Positions 1 through 9,349 are shown, counted from the stretch's first letter. The stretch: DNA of 64,000 nucleotides from Thiothrix subterranea (GCF_016772315.1 NZ_CP053482.1:3157501-3221500); one strand, 5' to 3'. Notes: generated by a model from the letters alone, not told the origin. Made by a program: numbers and translations.

Positions 1-49
1 CAAGGCTGAGTGGCTCTTCGGCAATGGCTAATGCATCCTGCCCGCTCAT
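1..49 (-). CDS. gspE: Start of a gene after gspD, probably the GspE ATPase (partial)
   Basis: An ATG whose complement is at 47-49 overlaps the TGA stop of gspD (46-48) in an ATGA junction, and the frame stays open to the window edge. It reads MSGQDALAIAEEPLSL and continues outside. Only 16 residues are visible and they carry no diagnostic motif. The name rests on the translational coupling to gspD, because gspE commonly follows gspD in type II secretion operons. GspE is the cytoplasmic ATPase that powers pseudopilus assembly. The identity is an inference; that a coupled gene starts here is well supported. Confidence 0.5.
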   Translation of the reverse strand, partial: MSGQDALAIAEEPLSL

Positions 50-2154
50 AATGCCCCGCTACAGAATGGGTCGGATTTGTTGCAGGTGCTTTTTCCCTGA
101 GTGACTGGTTGCACGGGGGCGGGTGGGCGCGGCGGCGGATTGTGCAAGCTGTCAGCCGAGCCGTTGATGACGCGATTCATATCCGGCGGCAGGGTGGATG
201 CGCTTTCGGACAAACGATTGCGCTGTAATACTTTGCTGCGCTGTTGTTGCTGCTGCATGGTTTGGTATTTCATGCGGGTGTAGGCATCGGCGGATTTGCC
301 ATCCGGCATAATAATCGGGTGGATGAACACCATCAGGTTGTTTTTGGTTTTATTGGTGGTGTTGTTGCGGAAAGCGCCGCCGATAACGGGTATATCACCC
401 AATAACGGCACTTTGCTTTCGGAATCGCGGTAATTGTCTTCGATCAAACCGCCCAACACCAGTATTTGCCCGTCTTCCACCATGACATTGGTGGTAATGC
501 GGCGTTTATTGGTAATGAGATCCGACGCGCCGGAACTGCTGGAGGCGACGTTGGAAGTTTCCTGTTCAATTTTGAGATTCACGGTTTCGCCCCGGTTGAT
601 TTGTGGGGTGATTTTGAATTTCAAACCGACATCTTTGCGTTCAATCGTGGTGAACGGGTTGGTGGTGTCGTTCGCGGCATTGGTGGAACGCCCGGTGATG
701 AAGGGGACTTCTTGCCCGACGGTGATTTCGGCTTCTTCGTTATCCATCGTCACCAGCGTTGGGGTGGAAAGGATATTGGTGGCGGCATCGCCTTTGAGCG
801 CTTCGACAATTGCGCCGAAGCTGTTGTTACCCCCCGCCAGCAATAAACCGTTAGGAATGCTGGGGATGGTATTGGCTTGCACTGCGCCGACAATGCCAGC
901 GAGTGTGCTAATGCCACCAAAGTTGCTGTAACCGACCGGGCCGCTGCCGTCATTCGCGCCGTTCGCCAGCAAGGTTGCGCCAAGTTGGTTGGAAAGGTCG
1001 GTGGAGACTTCAGCAATGACGGCTTCGACCAAAACTTGAGCGCGGCGGCGGTCAAGCTGATTGATCACCGCAATCATGTTTTTCTGCATGGTGGGGGGAC
1101 CGCTGATGATAATCGAATTGCTGCTTTTATCTGCCAAGACCTTGATGTTGCTGCTGCCAGCGGTGGCGCCGGGCGTGCCATCAGGCGACATGCCCGCGCC
1201 GCCTGCATTGGCTGCACTGTAGTCGTAGTAACCACTTCCGCCGTATTGCTGAATATTTGGCGCGACCCCATTCAGCACATTGACCACATCTTCGGCTTTG
1301 GCGTAGCGCAGTTGAATGACTTTGGTGTCACCTTCAATGGCGCGTTTGACATCCAGTTTAGCGATGGCGCTTTTCAGGCGTTCGCGGGTTTGCCGGTCGC
1401 CGGAAATCAGGACGCTGTTGGTGCGTTCATCGGCTGATATTTTGCTCCCCCCGGCAGGCATCATGCCACCGGCGGCAGCCGCTGCATTACCACCGCCAAC
1501 CAAGCCTTGTAAGGTAACGGCAACTTGTGAAGCCACCGCGTATTCGAGCGGCACCAGTTCAAAATCTTCGTTATTGGGTTTATCGACGCTGGCAATCACT
1601 TCCATTAAGCGGGCAACGTTTTGGGCTTTGCCCTTTAAAGCGATGGTGTTGCTGGCTTGGTTGGGCAGAATGCTGGTTTCGCCCTGACCACTCAGCGGCA
1701 TCAGGGTTTGAATCGCGGTAGTAACGGGGATGTATTCGAGTTTGACCACTTGGGAAATCGTGGCATCCGGGTCGCTTTCTGCTGGGTTAGCCACCATCGG
1801 GGCGACGTTGCCACGGGCTTTTCCGGCGGGAACAATTTTGATGAGGTCGCCGCTTTCCACCGCTTCAAAGCCGTGAACTTGCAGCACTGACAGAAAGGCT
1901 TCGTACAAGCCGTCTTTGTCTAACCCACGCCCGGAAATAAAGGTAACTTTGCCGCGTACTTGCTGATCGACGATGAAATTCTTGCCGGTGGTTTTGGCTA
2001 CAATATCAATCAACTGGCGGATTTCAGTATCTTGCAGATTAATGCGGGTGGCATCTTCCGCATTTAAGGCTGCACTTGTGGTTAATAGCCAGAGCGAGCA
2101 AGCCAAAAGACTGCTGGAAAAAAGGGAACTGCGTTTATGGTGGTGCGATTTCAT
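46..2154 (-). CDS. gspD: Type II secretion system secretin GspD
   Basis: This is the outer-membrane secretin through which folded exoproteins leave the periplasm. The 702-residue protein begins with a basic, hydrophobic signal peptide. An N0 domain follows (INLQDTEIRQLIDIVAKTTG, about residues 35-55), then three N-domain repeats with a glycine-rich loop. The C-terminal secretin domain contains VLVEAVIAEVS, VPFITG and the characteristic ending VPLLGDIPVIGGAF. The frame is open for 42 more codons upstream, but that extension would lie inside the preceding gene and hide the signal peptide. The ATG at 2154, 17 bases after that gene's stop, is therefore preferred. A Gln-rich tract lies near the C-terminus. 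The gene is coupled to the next gene by a 4-base overlap. Confidence 0.95.
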   Translation of the reverse strand: MKSHHHKRSSLFSSSLLACSLWLLTTSAALNAEDATRINLQDTEIRQLIDIVAKTTGKNFIVDQQVRGKVTFISGRGLDKDGLYEAFLSVLQVHGFEAVESGDLIKIVPAGKARGNVAPMVANPAESDPDATISQVVKLEYIPVTTAIQTLMPLSGQGETSILPNQASNTIALKGKAQNVARLMEVIASVDKPNNEDFELVPLEYAVASQVAVTLQGLVGGGNAAAAAGGMMPAGGSKISADERTNSVLISGDRQTRERLKSAIAKLDVKRAIEGDTKVIQLRYAKAEDVVNVLNGVAPNIQQYGGSGYYDYSAANAGGAGMSPDGTPGATAGSSNIKVLADKSSNSIIISGPPTMQKNMIAVINQLDRRRAQVLVEAVIAEVSTDLSNQLGATLLANGANDGSGPVGYSNFGGISTLAGIVGAVQANTIPSIPNGLLLAGGNNSFGAIVEALKGDAATNILSTPTLVTMDNEEAEITVGQEVPFITGRSTNAANDTTNPFTTIERKDVGLKFKITPQINRGETVNLKIEQETSNVASSSSGASDLITNKRRITTNVMVEDGQILVLGGLIEDNYRDSESKVPLLGDIPVIGGAFRNNTTNKTKNNLMVFIHPIIMPDGKSADAYTRMKYQTMQQQQQRSKVLQRNRLSESASTLPPDMNRVINGSADSLHNPPPRPPAPVQPVTQGKSTCNKSDPFCSGAL

Positions 2155-2171
2155 TAAAGACCTGTATCCGT

Positions 2172-2939
2172 TTACGATCGGCTGGCGGCAATGTCCCGCA
2201 AGGTTGGTACGGCAAGCCCCGCAGTATCCGCAATCTGTATGGCACGTTGCAAGCGTGCGGGAGCGCTGCGCCCCATGCATGGGTGTTCGGGGTCGCCAGC
2301 AAAGGCAACCAACATGGCTTGTAACAGTTCCGCATGATCCAAGGTTTTGCCCGTTAAGTATTGTTGCAGGGCGTGTACATCGTGCGCCAGTGCTTCAACC
2401 AAGGCGGAGTGTTGCGCCCAAAGTGTGCTTACTGTTCCGCCAACACGTAGCCCCGCAATGTTGCTGACCAGAATATAGTAGTTTTTGCGCACCAGCTCGA
2501 ATAATAATTCCGCGTGATCATGCACCAGATAATGGGGAATATCCAGCGCATTCAGACTGGCGGCTAATAATGCAGCATTATGCCCGTACACGGGGGAGGG
2601 AACGACGATTTTAACGGTTTGCCCACGCTTTTTTTCAAACCAAACCGAAATCACGGTGGGGTCAATCAACCCATGCTGTTCCCAATCTGGCGGTAATAAT
2701 TCGTTTTGGAGCAGGGCTACCCGCGTTTTCCAAGCATCGGGGAGTTGTGCCAAAGTGGGGTGCAAGTCGGCTTCGCCCACGGCAACGATGACTAGCGCGG
2801 GTTCGGGAATTTGCGCGGCTTCTGCTGACATTGGCATACTGCGGGTGATCGGGTAAACCGGATGCCCTAGGCGCAAGAAACCGTGTGCCAGCACTGCACC
2901 GATTTCGCCGATTCCGATAATGACAATAGGTTGTTTCAC
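2172..2939 (-). CDS. NAD(P)-binding Rossmann protein, ketopantoate-reductase-like
   Basis: The protein has 255 residues. The N-terminus IVIIGIGEIGAVLAHGF is a beta-alpha-beta nucleotide-binding fold with a GxGxxG loop. The rest resembles 6-phosphogluconate or ketopantoate reductase-type dehydrogenases with an all-helical C-terminal half. The substrate cannot be read from the sequence, and the usual ketopantoate reductase signature residues are not clear, so no gene symbol is given. It lies 17 bases upstream of gspD on the same strand and is probably co-transcribed, although no link with secretion is apparent. The first codon is ATG, preceded by AGGAGCG on the minus strand, a good ribosome-binding site. 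Confidence 0.7.
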   Translation of the reverse strand: MKQPIVIIGIGEIGAVLAHGFLRLGHPVYPITRSMPMSAEAAQIPEPALVIVAVGEADLHPTLAQLPDAWKTRVALLQNELLPPDWEQHGLIDPTVISVWFEKKRGQTVKIVVPSPVYGHNAALLAASLNALDIPHYLVHDHAELLFELVRKNYYILVSNIAGLRVGGTVSTLWAQHSALVEALAHDVHALQQYLTGKTLDHAELLQAMLVAFAGDPEHPCMGRSAPARLQRAIQIADTAGLAVPTLRDIAASRS

Positions 2940-3103
2940 CCTGCGCTCCTTAATTCACTCAATGTATCCGCTAAGTGGCTGAGTCTAGCCAACCTAGTGC
3001 AGCGCCTCAAGTGAAATGACGGTAACGTTGCGATTGCATAGCCGCCACTGGCAATGACCGTTATAATGCGGCAATCTTTTAGCGTTGTAGGAAATGTTCC
3101 AAC

Positions 3104-4324
3104 ATGAATCTGATTTCGCCATTTAAAGGCTTGCGCCCCGCTCCGGGTCGTGCCGCTGAAGTGATTGCCCCGCCGTATGATGTGCTGAATTCTGCGGAAG
3201 CGCGGGAGCGGGCAGCAGGCAAACCCTGGAGTTTTTTGCATGTCTCCAAGCCGGAAATTGATTTGCCGGAAGATACCGACCCGTATAGCCCAGTAGTGTA
3301 TGCCAAAGCTGCTGAAAATCTGGCGCGTATTATCGACGCGGGTTTGTTGGTGCGCGATGAGCAGCCGTGTTATTACGCTTACCGCTTGATTATGGATGGG
3401 CATTCGCAAACCGGCTTGGTGGCGGGTGCGTCGGTGGCGGATTACGATACCAACCGAATTCGTAAACACGAATTTACCCGCCCGGTGAAAGAAGATGATC
3501 GGGTGCGTCAGATTGATGCGGTGAATGCGCAAACTGGCCCCGTGTTACTGGCTTACCCCGATACGCCGGTGGTGGATGCGATTTTGGCGGCGGCTTCGCA
3601 AGCGGCACCGGCGTTGGATGTGACCGCTGATGATGGCATTCAACACACGTTATGGGTGATTGACGATGCGGCGAGCATTGTGCAATTGACTGCCGCGTTT
3701 AATGCGATGCCCGCGATCTACATTGCGGATGGGCATCACCGTTCGGCGGCGGCGTCGCGGATTGCGAAAATGCGCAATAATCAGCAAGGGTCTGATTTTT
3801 TCCTCTCGGTGATTTTCCCCGCGCATGAGATGAAAATCTTCGACTACAACCGCGTGATTAAGGATTTGCACGGGCTTGACCCCACACAATTCCTCGCGGC
3901 GGTTGAGGAACATTTTGCGCTAGAGCCTTCTGCCACACCGGTTAAGCCGGATGCACCCGGTATTTTTGGGATGTACATGGATGGGCAGTGGTTCAAATTG
4001 ACCCTGAACCCCGAACTGATGCCGAATGACGATCCGGTAGCGCGTTTGGATGTGAGCCGTTTGGCGCGTTATTTGATCGAGCCGATCTTGGGCATTAGTG
4101 ACCCGCGTCGTGATGACCGCATTGATTTTGTGGGCGGAATTCGCGGTTTGGCGGGCTTGGAAAAGCGCGTGGATAGCGGTGAAATGGCCGTCGCGTTCTC
4201 GCTTTACGCCACCAGTATGCAAGACCTGATGGCGGTAGCCGATAACAACGATGTAATGCCGCCAAAGTCGACGTGGTTTGAGCCGAAACTGGCGGATGGT
4301 GTGGTGTCTTACTTGCTGGACTAA
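3104..4324 (+). CDS. DUF1015 family protein
   Basis: The 406-residue protein begins ISPFKGLRPAPGRAAEVIAP and contains YDVLN, then the ADGHHRSAAASRIAK block (about residues 208-222) typical of DUF1015 proteins. The His-rich DGHHR motif is the most conserved part of the family. Some relatives within the ParB/sulfiredoxin-like fold have been linked to free-serine kinase activity, but the substrate here is unknown. A consensus -10 hexamer TATAAT lies at 3062-3067, 36 bases before the start codon. The gene is divergent from the reductase at 2172-2939 and appears monocistronic. It has no signal peptide or membrane segment, so it is probably cytoplasmic. Confidence 0.85.
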   Translation: MNLISPFKGLRPAPGRAAEVIAPPYDVLNSAEARERAAGKPWSFLHVSKPEIDLPEDTDPYSPVVYAKAAENLARIIDAGLLVRDEQPCYYAYRLIMDGHSQTGLVAGASVADYDTNRIRKHEFTRPVKEDDRVRQIDAVNAQTGPVLLAYPDTPVVDAILAAASQAAPALDVTADDGIQHTLWVIDDAASIVQLTAAFNAMPAIYIADGHHRSAAASRIAKMRNNQQGSDFFLSVIFPAHEMKIFDYNRVIKDLHGLDPTQFLAAVEEHFALEPSATPVKPDAPGIFGMYMDGQWFKLTLNPELMPNDDPVARLDVSRLARYLIEPILGISDPRRDDRIDFVGGIRGLAGLEKRVDSGEMAVAFSLYATSMQDLMAVADNNDVMPPKSTWFEPKLADGVVSYLLD

Positions 4325-4367
4325 GCTGAGGCTTGACAGGGTGGGCTAAATTTGCCCGCTCTGTTGC

Positions 4368-4396
4368 TTGTGTGTATCAGTATCCACTTATATACT
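4368..4396 (+). promoter_or_regulatory. Candidate leaderless promoter
   Basis: A TATACT hexamer (4391-4396) lies 7 bases before the ATG at 4403. A weak TTGTGT (4368-4373) is 17 bases upstream of it. Transcription starting at the usual distance would begin at or next to the A of the start codon, and no ribosome-binding site is visible. This is an inference from spacing only. Confidence 0.3.
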
Positions 4397-4402
4397 TGTG
4401 GC

Positions 4403-5191
4403 ATGAAACATACTAACACCAAGAGCAAACCGGCTCACCACGTGAACGTTGGACTGGACGTCTTCGGCAATGCCATCCCTGAAATAAAATCTGCACAAGT
4501 GGAAGGGACGGGCAAAGCCATCGCACTGCGCATTGTGAAACGCCATGACACGGTGCTGAAACCTAGCCCGAAACGGGTACGTGCGGCGACGCGGGTAAAA
4601 AAATCCACTTCCAAAGCCTTGATTTCTGTTACCCCCAATCTGTTGGAACGTTTAGTGCCTTGGTGGGTGCAAGCCAAGCCAGCGCTTGAACACCCGCCAG
4701 CGGTCGATGGGGTAAATGAACGTTTGGAACACGCTTTCAAACGCTTACACCACGAATTCAACGAACGTGAGCAACAACTCGAAGCCAAAATGCACGAGTT
4801 ACAGCACGCGCAGCAAACCTTGGCAGCGACCAAAACCAAACGCCAAGTCTGGCTAGTGCCGATGATCGTGGTAGCGGGGGCGGCAGGTGGCTATATGATG
4901 TACATCATGAGCAGTATGCAAACATCCATGATCACGATGTCGGGCAATATCAACACCATGAACGGTCACATCGGCACGATGGCAGCCGATACGCAAACGA
5001 TGGCGTACAGCACCCAGTCGATGAACCAGTCCATGTATTACATGAATAATAATGTCGCCTATATGAGCGGCAATGTGGCGCAAATGAACCAGAAAGTTGG
5101 CACATTGGCGCAAGCTGCTGCGCCGATGGGGGAAGCCGCTGCGACGGTCAGCCCGTTTATGAATATGTTTAAGTCCTTTATGCCGTTTTAA
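4403..5191 (+). CDS. Membrane protein with methionine-heptad coiled coil
   Basis: I recognise no family. The 262-residue protein has a basic N-terminal third, a cytoplasmic coiled coil (about 105-145, rich in Glu and Gln) and one transmembrane segment (about 149-170). Nine consecutive heptads follow, all beginning with Met (residues 172-234, for example MSGNINT, MNGHIGT, MNNNVAY), with Ile, Val, Thr or Met at heptad position 5. The register continues for two more heptads starting with Leu and Met. Hydrophobic residues spaced 4 and 3 apart predict a long stalk outside the membrane. ATG 4403 is chosen over an upstream TTG frame at 4352. The stop overlaps that of lepB by 4 bases. Confidence 0.75.
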   Translation: MKHTNTKSKPAHHVNVGLDVFGNAIPEIKSAQVEGTGKAIALRIVKRHDTVLKPSPKRVRAATRVKKSTSKALISVTPNLLERLVPWWVQAKPALEHPPAVDGVNERLEHAFKRLHHEFNEREQQLEAKMHELQHAQQTLAATKTKRQVWLVPMIVVAGAAGGYMMYIMSSMQTSMITMSGNINTMNGHIGTMAADTQTMAYSTQSMNQSMYYMNNNVAYMSGNVAQMNQKVGTLAQAAAPMGEAAATVSPFMNMFKSFMPF

Positions 5192-6096
5192 TGAAGCGCT
5201 GTGCCGATGCGTTCCCAGCGTATCGTGTTACCTTCGGCTGAAAACCAGATTTGCCGCGCTTTGCCGACCACATCCTGCAAGGGGACTGTGCCAAAAAAGC
5301 GTGAATCGTTGCTATCCGTGCGATTATCCCCCATCACGAACACTTCCCCGTGCGGCACTGTTATATCCGTTTGGGGCAGTTGCGCCTGTTGATTATTCCA
5401 GAAAACTTGCCACGTGCGTTCACCGCTGGTTTCGGTGACGAGTAAACCGTGTGCGCCGGTTATGGTGCTGTGACGCAGGGATTTGCCGTTGATGGCAACA
5501 TCCGCGCCTTTGATTTTCACCTTATCCCCCGGTAGTCCGATAATCCGTTTGATGAAATAGGTATTGCGGCTGTCGGGGTAGATGAAAATGGCAATGTCGC
5601 CGCGTTGCACGGGGTGAACTGCGCCGATGCGGTTGTAGCGTTTGTCGGCAAACAATAGATCGTATTTCAGCACAGTGGGATTCATGCTGTTGGAGGGGAC
5701 AAGGAAGGCTTCGACGCGGTGTTGTTGCACGTAATCACTGAGCAGGGGCAGGGCGATTAGGCTGCATACCACCCAAACCAAGCTGTATACGCCTGCGCTT
5801 TGCCAGCTTTTGAGGGTGTATTCACGCTGACGGCGAGCGCTGCGGAAAGCCTGTGTAATGCTGTAAAGCCAGAGTATTAGGAGCGAAAATACCCCGATGA
5901 TGAGCGCGGGCAGTGTCCAACTGATGGGCAGGTATAGCCCGATGACCACAATCCCCAACACACTTAGCAGCCCGAAACCTAGCAATAACCAGACGGTTTT
6001 GTGCCATTCGCCGTTATAAAGCTGCCCTAAGCCGGGTAATAGCAGGGATAAGAGTGCGGCGAGGAGGGGTTTGCGGAGTTTGTAGGGGGTTTGCAT
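5188..6096 (-). CDS. lepB: Signal peptidase I
   Basis: This inner-membrane serine protease removes signal peptides from exported proteins. The 302-residue protein has the catalytic Ser137 in VPSNSMNPT and the catalytic Lys183 in FIKRIIGLPGDK. The C-terminal box GDNRTDSNDSRFFG is also present. It is unusual in its N-terminus: about 120 residues with several hydrophobic segments, including PGLGQLYNGEWHK, a motif seen in small TM2-like membrane proteins, before the protease domain. It stands alone. Its stop codon shares a TTAA with the convergent gene at 4403-5191. The ATG is preceded by AGGAATC on the minus strand. Confidence 0.93.
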   Translation of the reverse strand: MQTPYKLRKPLLAALLSLLLPGLGQLYNGEWHKTVWLLLGFGLLSVLGIVVIGLYLPISWTLPALIIGVFSLLILWLYSITQAFRSARRQREYTLKSWQSAGVYSLVWVVCSLIALPLLSDYVQQHRVEAFLVPSNSMNPTVLKYDLLFADKRYNRIGAVHPVQRGDIAIFIYPDSRNTYFIKRIIGLPGDKVKIKGADVAINGKSLRHSTITGAHGLLVTETSGERTWQVFWNNQQAQLPQTDITVPHGEVFVMGDNRTDSNDSRFFGTVPLQDVVGKARQIWFSAEGNTIRWERIGTALH

Positions 6097-6257
6097 GGGG
6101 GATTCCTGTTTTGTTGGGTGGAGTGTAGATGGTTTTGGCGGGGGATTGGGGATTTTTGGCTGGACGGTGACGGGTGGTTAATTTTTGTTGAATGTCGGGT
6201 GTTTAGCGTTAATAATCGGTTTGTTAGGGCTATTTTTGCAAGTTATGGGGCTGAAGA

Positions 6258-8933
6258 ATGGATGTTAAGCCGTATTTTCGGTATTGGGGTAAGGCGAAGC
6301 CGGGGCAGGATGAGGCGGGGGCGCAATGGCATTTGTTGCCGTATCATTCGTTGGATGTGGCGGCAGTGGCTGCTGTATGGCTAGATTCAAGTTCTGTCAT
6401 TCGACGACGTTTTAGCACTATTGCGCAATCTGATGAGCAGCACGTGGTGGCGTGGTTAAAGTTTTTTGTCGCACTCCATGATCTTGGAAAATTCGATATT
6501 CGTTTCCAGCTTAAAGTACCCGATTTGCTCAAAGATTTGTGTGCAGAGTCTGCATTACCTTTGCCATCCGCTAATATTTCAAGGAATTATTGGCATGGTG
6601 AATATGCACATTTTTGGGCATATCACGATCTTGCTGAACGTTTGCAATGGAAGCCCCCAGCAAATTTCTGGGATGAGATGGAGGGTGAAAAGCTTTGGGA
6701 GGCATGGCAACCGTGGATTCAAGCCGTTGCTGGGCATCATGGCAAAGAGCCAACTAATTTTAATGGGCAAGATGAGCCTTGGGGCGTTTCTCCCGCTATT
6801 TTGGCGCATGATAAACAAGCCCGACTTGAGTTCATTACTGAGATTGAAGCCTTATTCCTGAAGCCTGCTGGGTTATCTATTTCGGATCAACCACCCGTCT
6901 GTGATGTGTTGTTTCTCGCCGGATTTTGTTCAGTCTGTGATTGGCTAGGTTCAACAACGCATAACCGGGATGGTGAAATACGATTTGGTTATCAATCGAC
7001 TGATGAAAAACCAGCAGATTACTTCAACAAGCGTGTGCCGATAGCTCGCACATTATTGGAAGAGAGCGGTTTGTTAGTCAAGGTTGTAACTGTTGGTGGC
7101 ATGGCAGAGGTTTTTTCTCAATTTAAAACACCCCAGCAGGTGCAAACACTGGTGGATGTATTACCTATCCAGCAGGGTCTGACACTGATTGAAGCACCCA
7201 CAGGTTCAGGAAAAACGGAAGCGGCACTTGCTTACGCCAGTTATTTGCTGGCTGAAGGTATGGCAGAAAGCATTGTGTTTGCCTTGCCAACGCAGGCAAC
7301 AGCAAATGCGATGTTAGACCGTTTACTTGAAGTGGCAGATAGGTTATTTGAACAAACTGACATGGTGCTGGCACATGGGAAAGCAGGTTTTAATCCGCGC
7401 TTTATTGATTTAAAACGGGGGGCATCAAGGCACACACCACAAGATGAGCAAAACGAATTGGAAGCCAGTGTGCATTGTGCCCGTTGGTTGGGTCAAAGTA
7501 GGAAGCGGGCTTTTCTTGGCCAGATGGGTGTCTGTACGGTCGATCAGGTATTAGTGTCGGTTTTGCCGGTCAAACACCGTTTTGTGCGTAGCTTCGGTTT
7601 GGGAAAAAGTGTACTGATTATTGACGAAGTTCATGCCTATGACAGCTACATGTATGGGTTATTGAATAAGGTATTGAAGCAACAAAGAGCTATGCAGGGC
7701 AGTGTTATTCTATTATCGGCTACTTTGCCCTTACAACAACGTGAGGCATTGGTCGCCGCGTGGGGCGGTCAAGCTGATGTGTTTTCACCGCAAGATGAAT
7801 ACCCAATGATTACCTGTGTTGGTGTTGTAAAGCCTGAATGCTTTACGCTACCCGATTCAGAAAAACAACGGCTTGCCCAATTGCCAGTGCGGGAGGTTCA
7901 GGTAAGTTGGGATGAAGCCGCTGATATGCTACCCGATGACATCTTACAACAGCGTATTGTTGCCGCCGCTGAAACAGGGGCAAACGTGGTGGTTATCTGC
8001 AATTTAGTGGCTGATGCACAAGCATTAAAGATCAGTTTATCAGGGAAAACCTCATTGCCTGTCGATTTGTTTCATTCACGGTTCCGTTTCAGAGATCGGC
8101 AAACGAAGGAGCAAACGGTGTTGGATGCTTATGGCAAGGGTGAGAAGCGTAAGCAGGGTGGGGTTCTGGTTGCTACCCAAGTGGTTGAGCAAAGTCTTGA
8201 TCTGGATTTTGACTGGATGATTACCCAGCTTTGCCCAATAGATTTGTTGTTCCAACGCTTGGGGCGTTTGCATCGACATGAGCGTGTAAGGCTTGAGGGG
8301 TTTGAACAGCCTCAATGCACAGTGCTATTACCGCAGAATCAACAGTACGAATTACACAAGCTGATTTACGGCAATAAAAACGCACCAAACTCACGAGTTT
8401 TATGGCGCACGGAGCGTAAGGTTCGTGATAACCCAATCATGGTGTTTCCTTTGGTGTATCGCCCCATGATTGAGGCTGTTTACCAAGAAGAAGCATGGGA
8501 GGATGAGCCAGGGGCTATTGTCTCTGAGTATGAACGGTTTTGGAAAGAAGACTACGCCAGTTATTTAAAAGCGAATCTGATCACAGATGTTCATGCGGTT
8601 TGGGATGACGATGATAGTAACGTTAGCTTACTAACTCGTGATGGTGAAATGAGCTTGAACATTATTCCTGTTGTTGAAACCTCAGCAGATCAATGTTTTT
8701 TGGGGAATACCCGGCTGATAAGTGCTTTGGAGGAGTGGCAGAGGGCAGAGGAGGTCATGCTGAATACGATTCCAGCCCCTGCTTCATGGAAAAAGCAGGG
8801 ATTGCCCAGTGAAAAAGAAGGGGTCATCTGGCTGGTGATGTTGGCAGCTTCTGAAGGGCGTTGGGAATGTGTGACTGACAAGGCTAGATTCAGTTATACC
8901 GCCGATACTGGCTTGACGATGGAGCAACGTTAA
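6258..8933 (+). CDS. cas3: CRISPR-associated nuclease-helicase Cas3 (type I-E)
   Basis: Cas3 is recruited by target-bound Cascade and unwinds and degrades the invader DNA. The 891-residue protein has an N-terminal HD nuclease domain with His30, His74-Asp75 (ALHDLGKFD) and His160-His161 (AVAGHHGKEP). A superfamily 2 helicase follows, with Walker A APTGSGKT (about 313-320) and DEVH box (456-459). All visible catalytic residues are intact. The gene is separated from the Cascade operon by the oppositely oriented vapBC pair, so it must have its own promoter. I see no convincing one in the 160 bases upstream. Its TAA shares a 4-base overlap with the vapC stop. Confidence 0.95.
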   Translation: MDVKPYFRYWGKAKPGQDEAGAQWHLLPYHSLDVAAVAAVWLDSSSVIRRRFSTIAQSDEQHVVAWLKFFVALHDLGKFDIRFQLKVPDLLKDLCAESALPLPSANISRNYWHGEYAHFWAYHDLAERLQWKPPANFWDEMEGEKLWEAWQPWIQAVAGHHGKEPTNFNGQDEPWGVSPAILAHDKQARLEFITEIEALFLKPAGLSISDQPPVCDVLFLAGFCSVCDWLGSTTHNRDGEIRFGYQSTDEKPADYFNKRVPIARTLLEESGLLVKVVTVGGMAEVFSQFKTPQQVQTLVDVLPIQQGLTLIEAPTGSGKTEAALAYASYLLAEGMAESIVFALPTQATANAMLDRLLEVADRLFEQTDMVLAHGKAGFNPRFIDLKRGASRHTPQDEQNELEASVHCARWLGQSRKRAFLGQMGVCTVDQVLVSVLPVKHRFVRSFGLGKSVLIIDEVHAYDSYMYGLLNKVLKQQRAMQGSVILLSATLPLQQREALVAAWGGQADVFSPQDEYPMITCVGVVKPECFTLPDSEKQRLAQLPVREVQVSWDEAADMLPDDILQQRIVAAAETGANVVVICNLVADAQALKISLSGKTSLPVDLFHSRFRFRDRQTKEQTVLDAYGKGEKRKQGGVLVATQVVEQSLDLDFDWMITQLCPIDLLFQRLGRLHRHERVRLEGFEQPQCTVLLPQNQQYELHKLIYGNKNAPNSRVLWRTERKVRDNPIMVFPLVYRPMIEAVYQEEAWEDEPGAIVSEYERFWKEDYASYLKANLITDVHAVWDDDDSNVSLLTRDGEMSLNIIPVVETSADQCFLGNTRLISALEEWQRAEEVMLNTIPAPASWKKQGLPSEKEGVIWLVMLAASEGRWECVTDKARFSYTADTGLTMEQR

Positions 8934-9349
8934 TGCAACGGGGTTTCCAGCCAGTTTTCTACCTGCAAACCGGGAACACGTTCAAACTCACCCGTATTGT
9001 TGGTGATGATGATCAGGTTCATAGTCAGGGCGTGTGCAGCAATCCAGAGGTCATTGCCCCCGATTTTGTTGCCTTGCTTTTCCAGTGTACTTCTGATGAT
9101 GCCGTAGTTCTTGGCGACTTCAACAGACATGGGCTGAATGGGCAAGCGTTCGCTCAACAGTTGCAGATTTTTCAGCGCCGCTTCGGACTCGCGGCTTTTC
9201 ATCGCGCCATTATACAACTCACCATAGGTAATCATGGACATCACCACTTCTCCCCGTTGCAGGATACGGAAGCGTTCAGCAATTTCCGGTGGTCGGCGGT
9301 TTTTCAAGTAGATACAAGTGTCTGTATCCATCATGTAGCGTGCATTCAT
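8930..9349 (-). CDS. vapC: VapC-type PIN-domain toxin ribonuclease
   Basis: The 139-residue PIN-domain protein carries the acidic residues that bind metal for RNA cleavage: MMDTDTCIYL near the N-terminus, ITYGELYNG in the middle, GGNDLWIAAHA and a final TNNTGEF. VapC toxins typically cut initiator tRNA or ribosomal RNA and are held inactive by VapB. Its ATG overlaps the end of vapB by 4 bases. The pair sits between cas3 and casA, pointing against both. No residue appears to be missing, so it is probably functional. Confidence 0.9.
   Translation of the reverse strand: MNARYMMDTDTCIYLKNRRPPEIAERFRILQRGEVVMSMITYGELYNGAMKSRESEAALKNLQLLSERLPIQPMSVEVAKNYGIIRSTLEKQGNKIGGNDLWIAAHALTMNLIIITNNTGEFERVPGLQVENWLETPLH

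Noticed and set aside
2936-3532. 198-codon frame antisense to the DUF1015 gene
   Set aside because: The plus-strand DUF1015 protein has clear family motifs; the antisense frame has none.
4331-4362. Possible terminator after the DUF1015 gene
   Set aside because: TGGGC and GCCCG can pair, but the stem is short and no T run follows.
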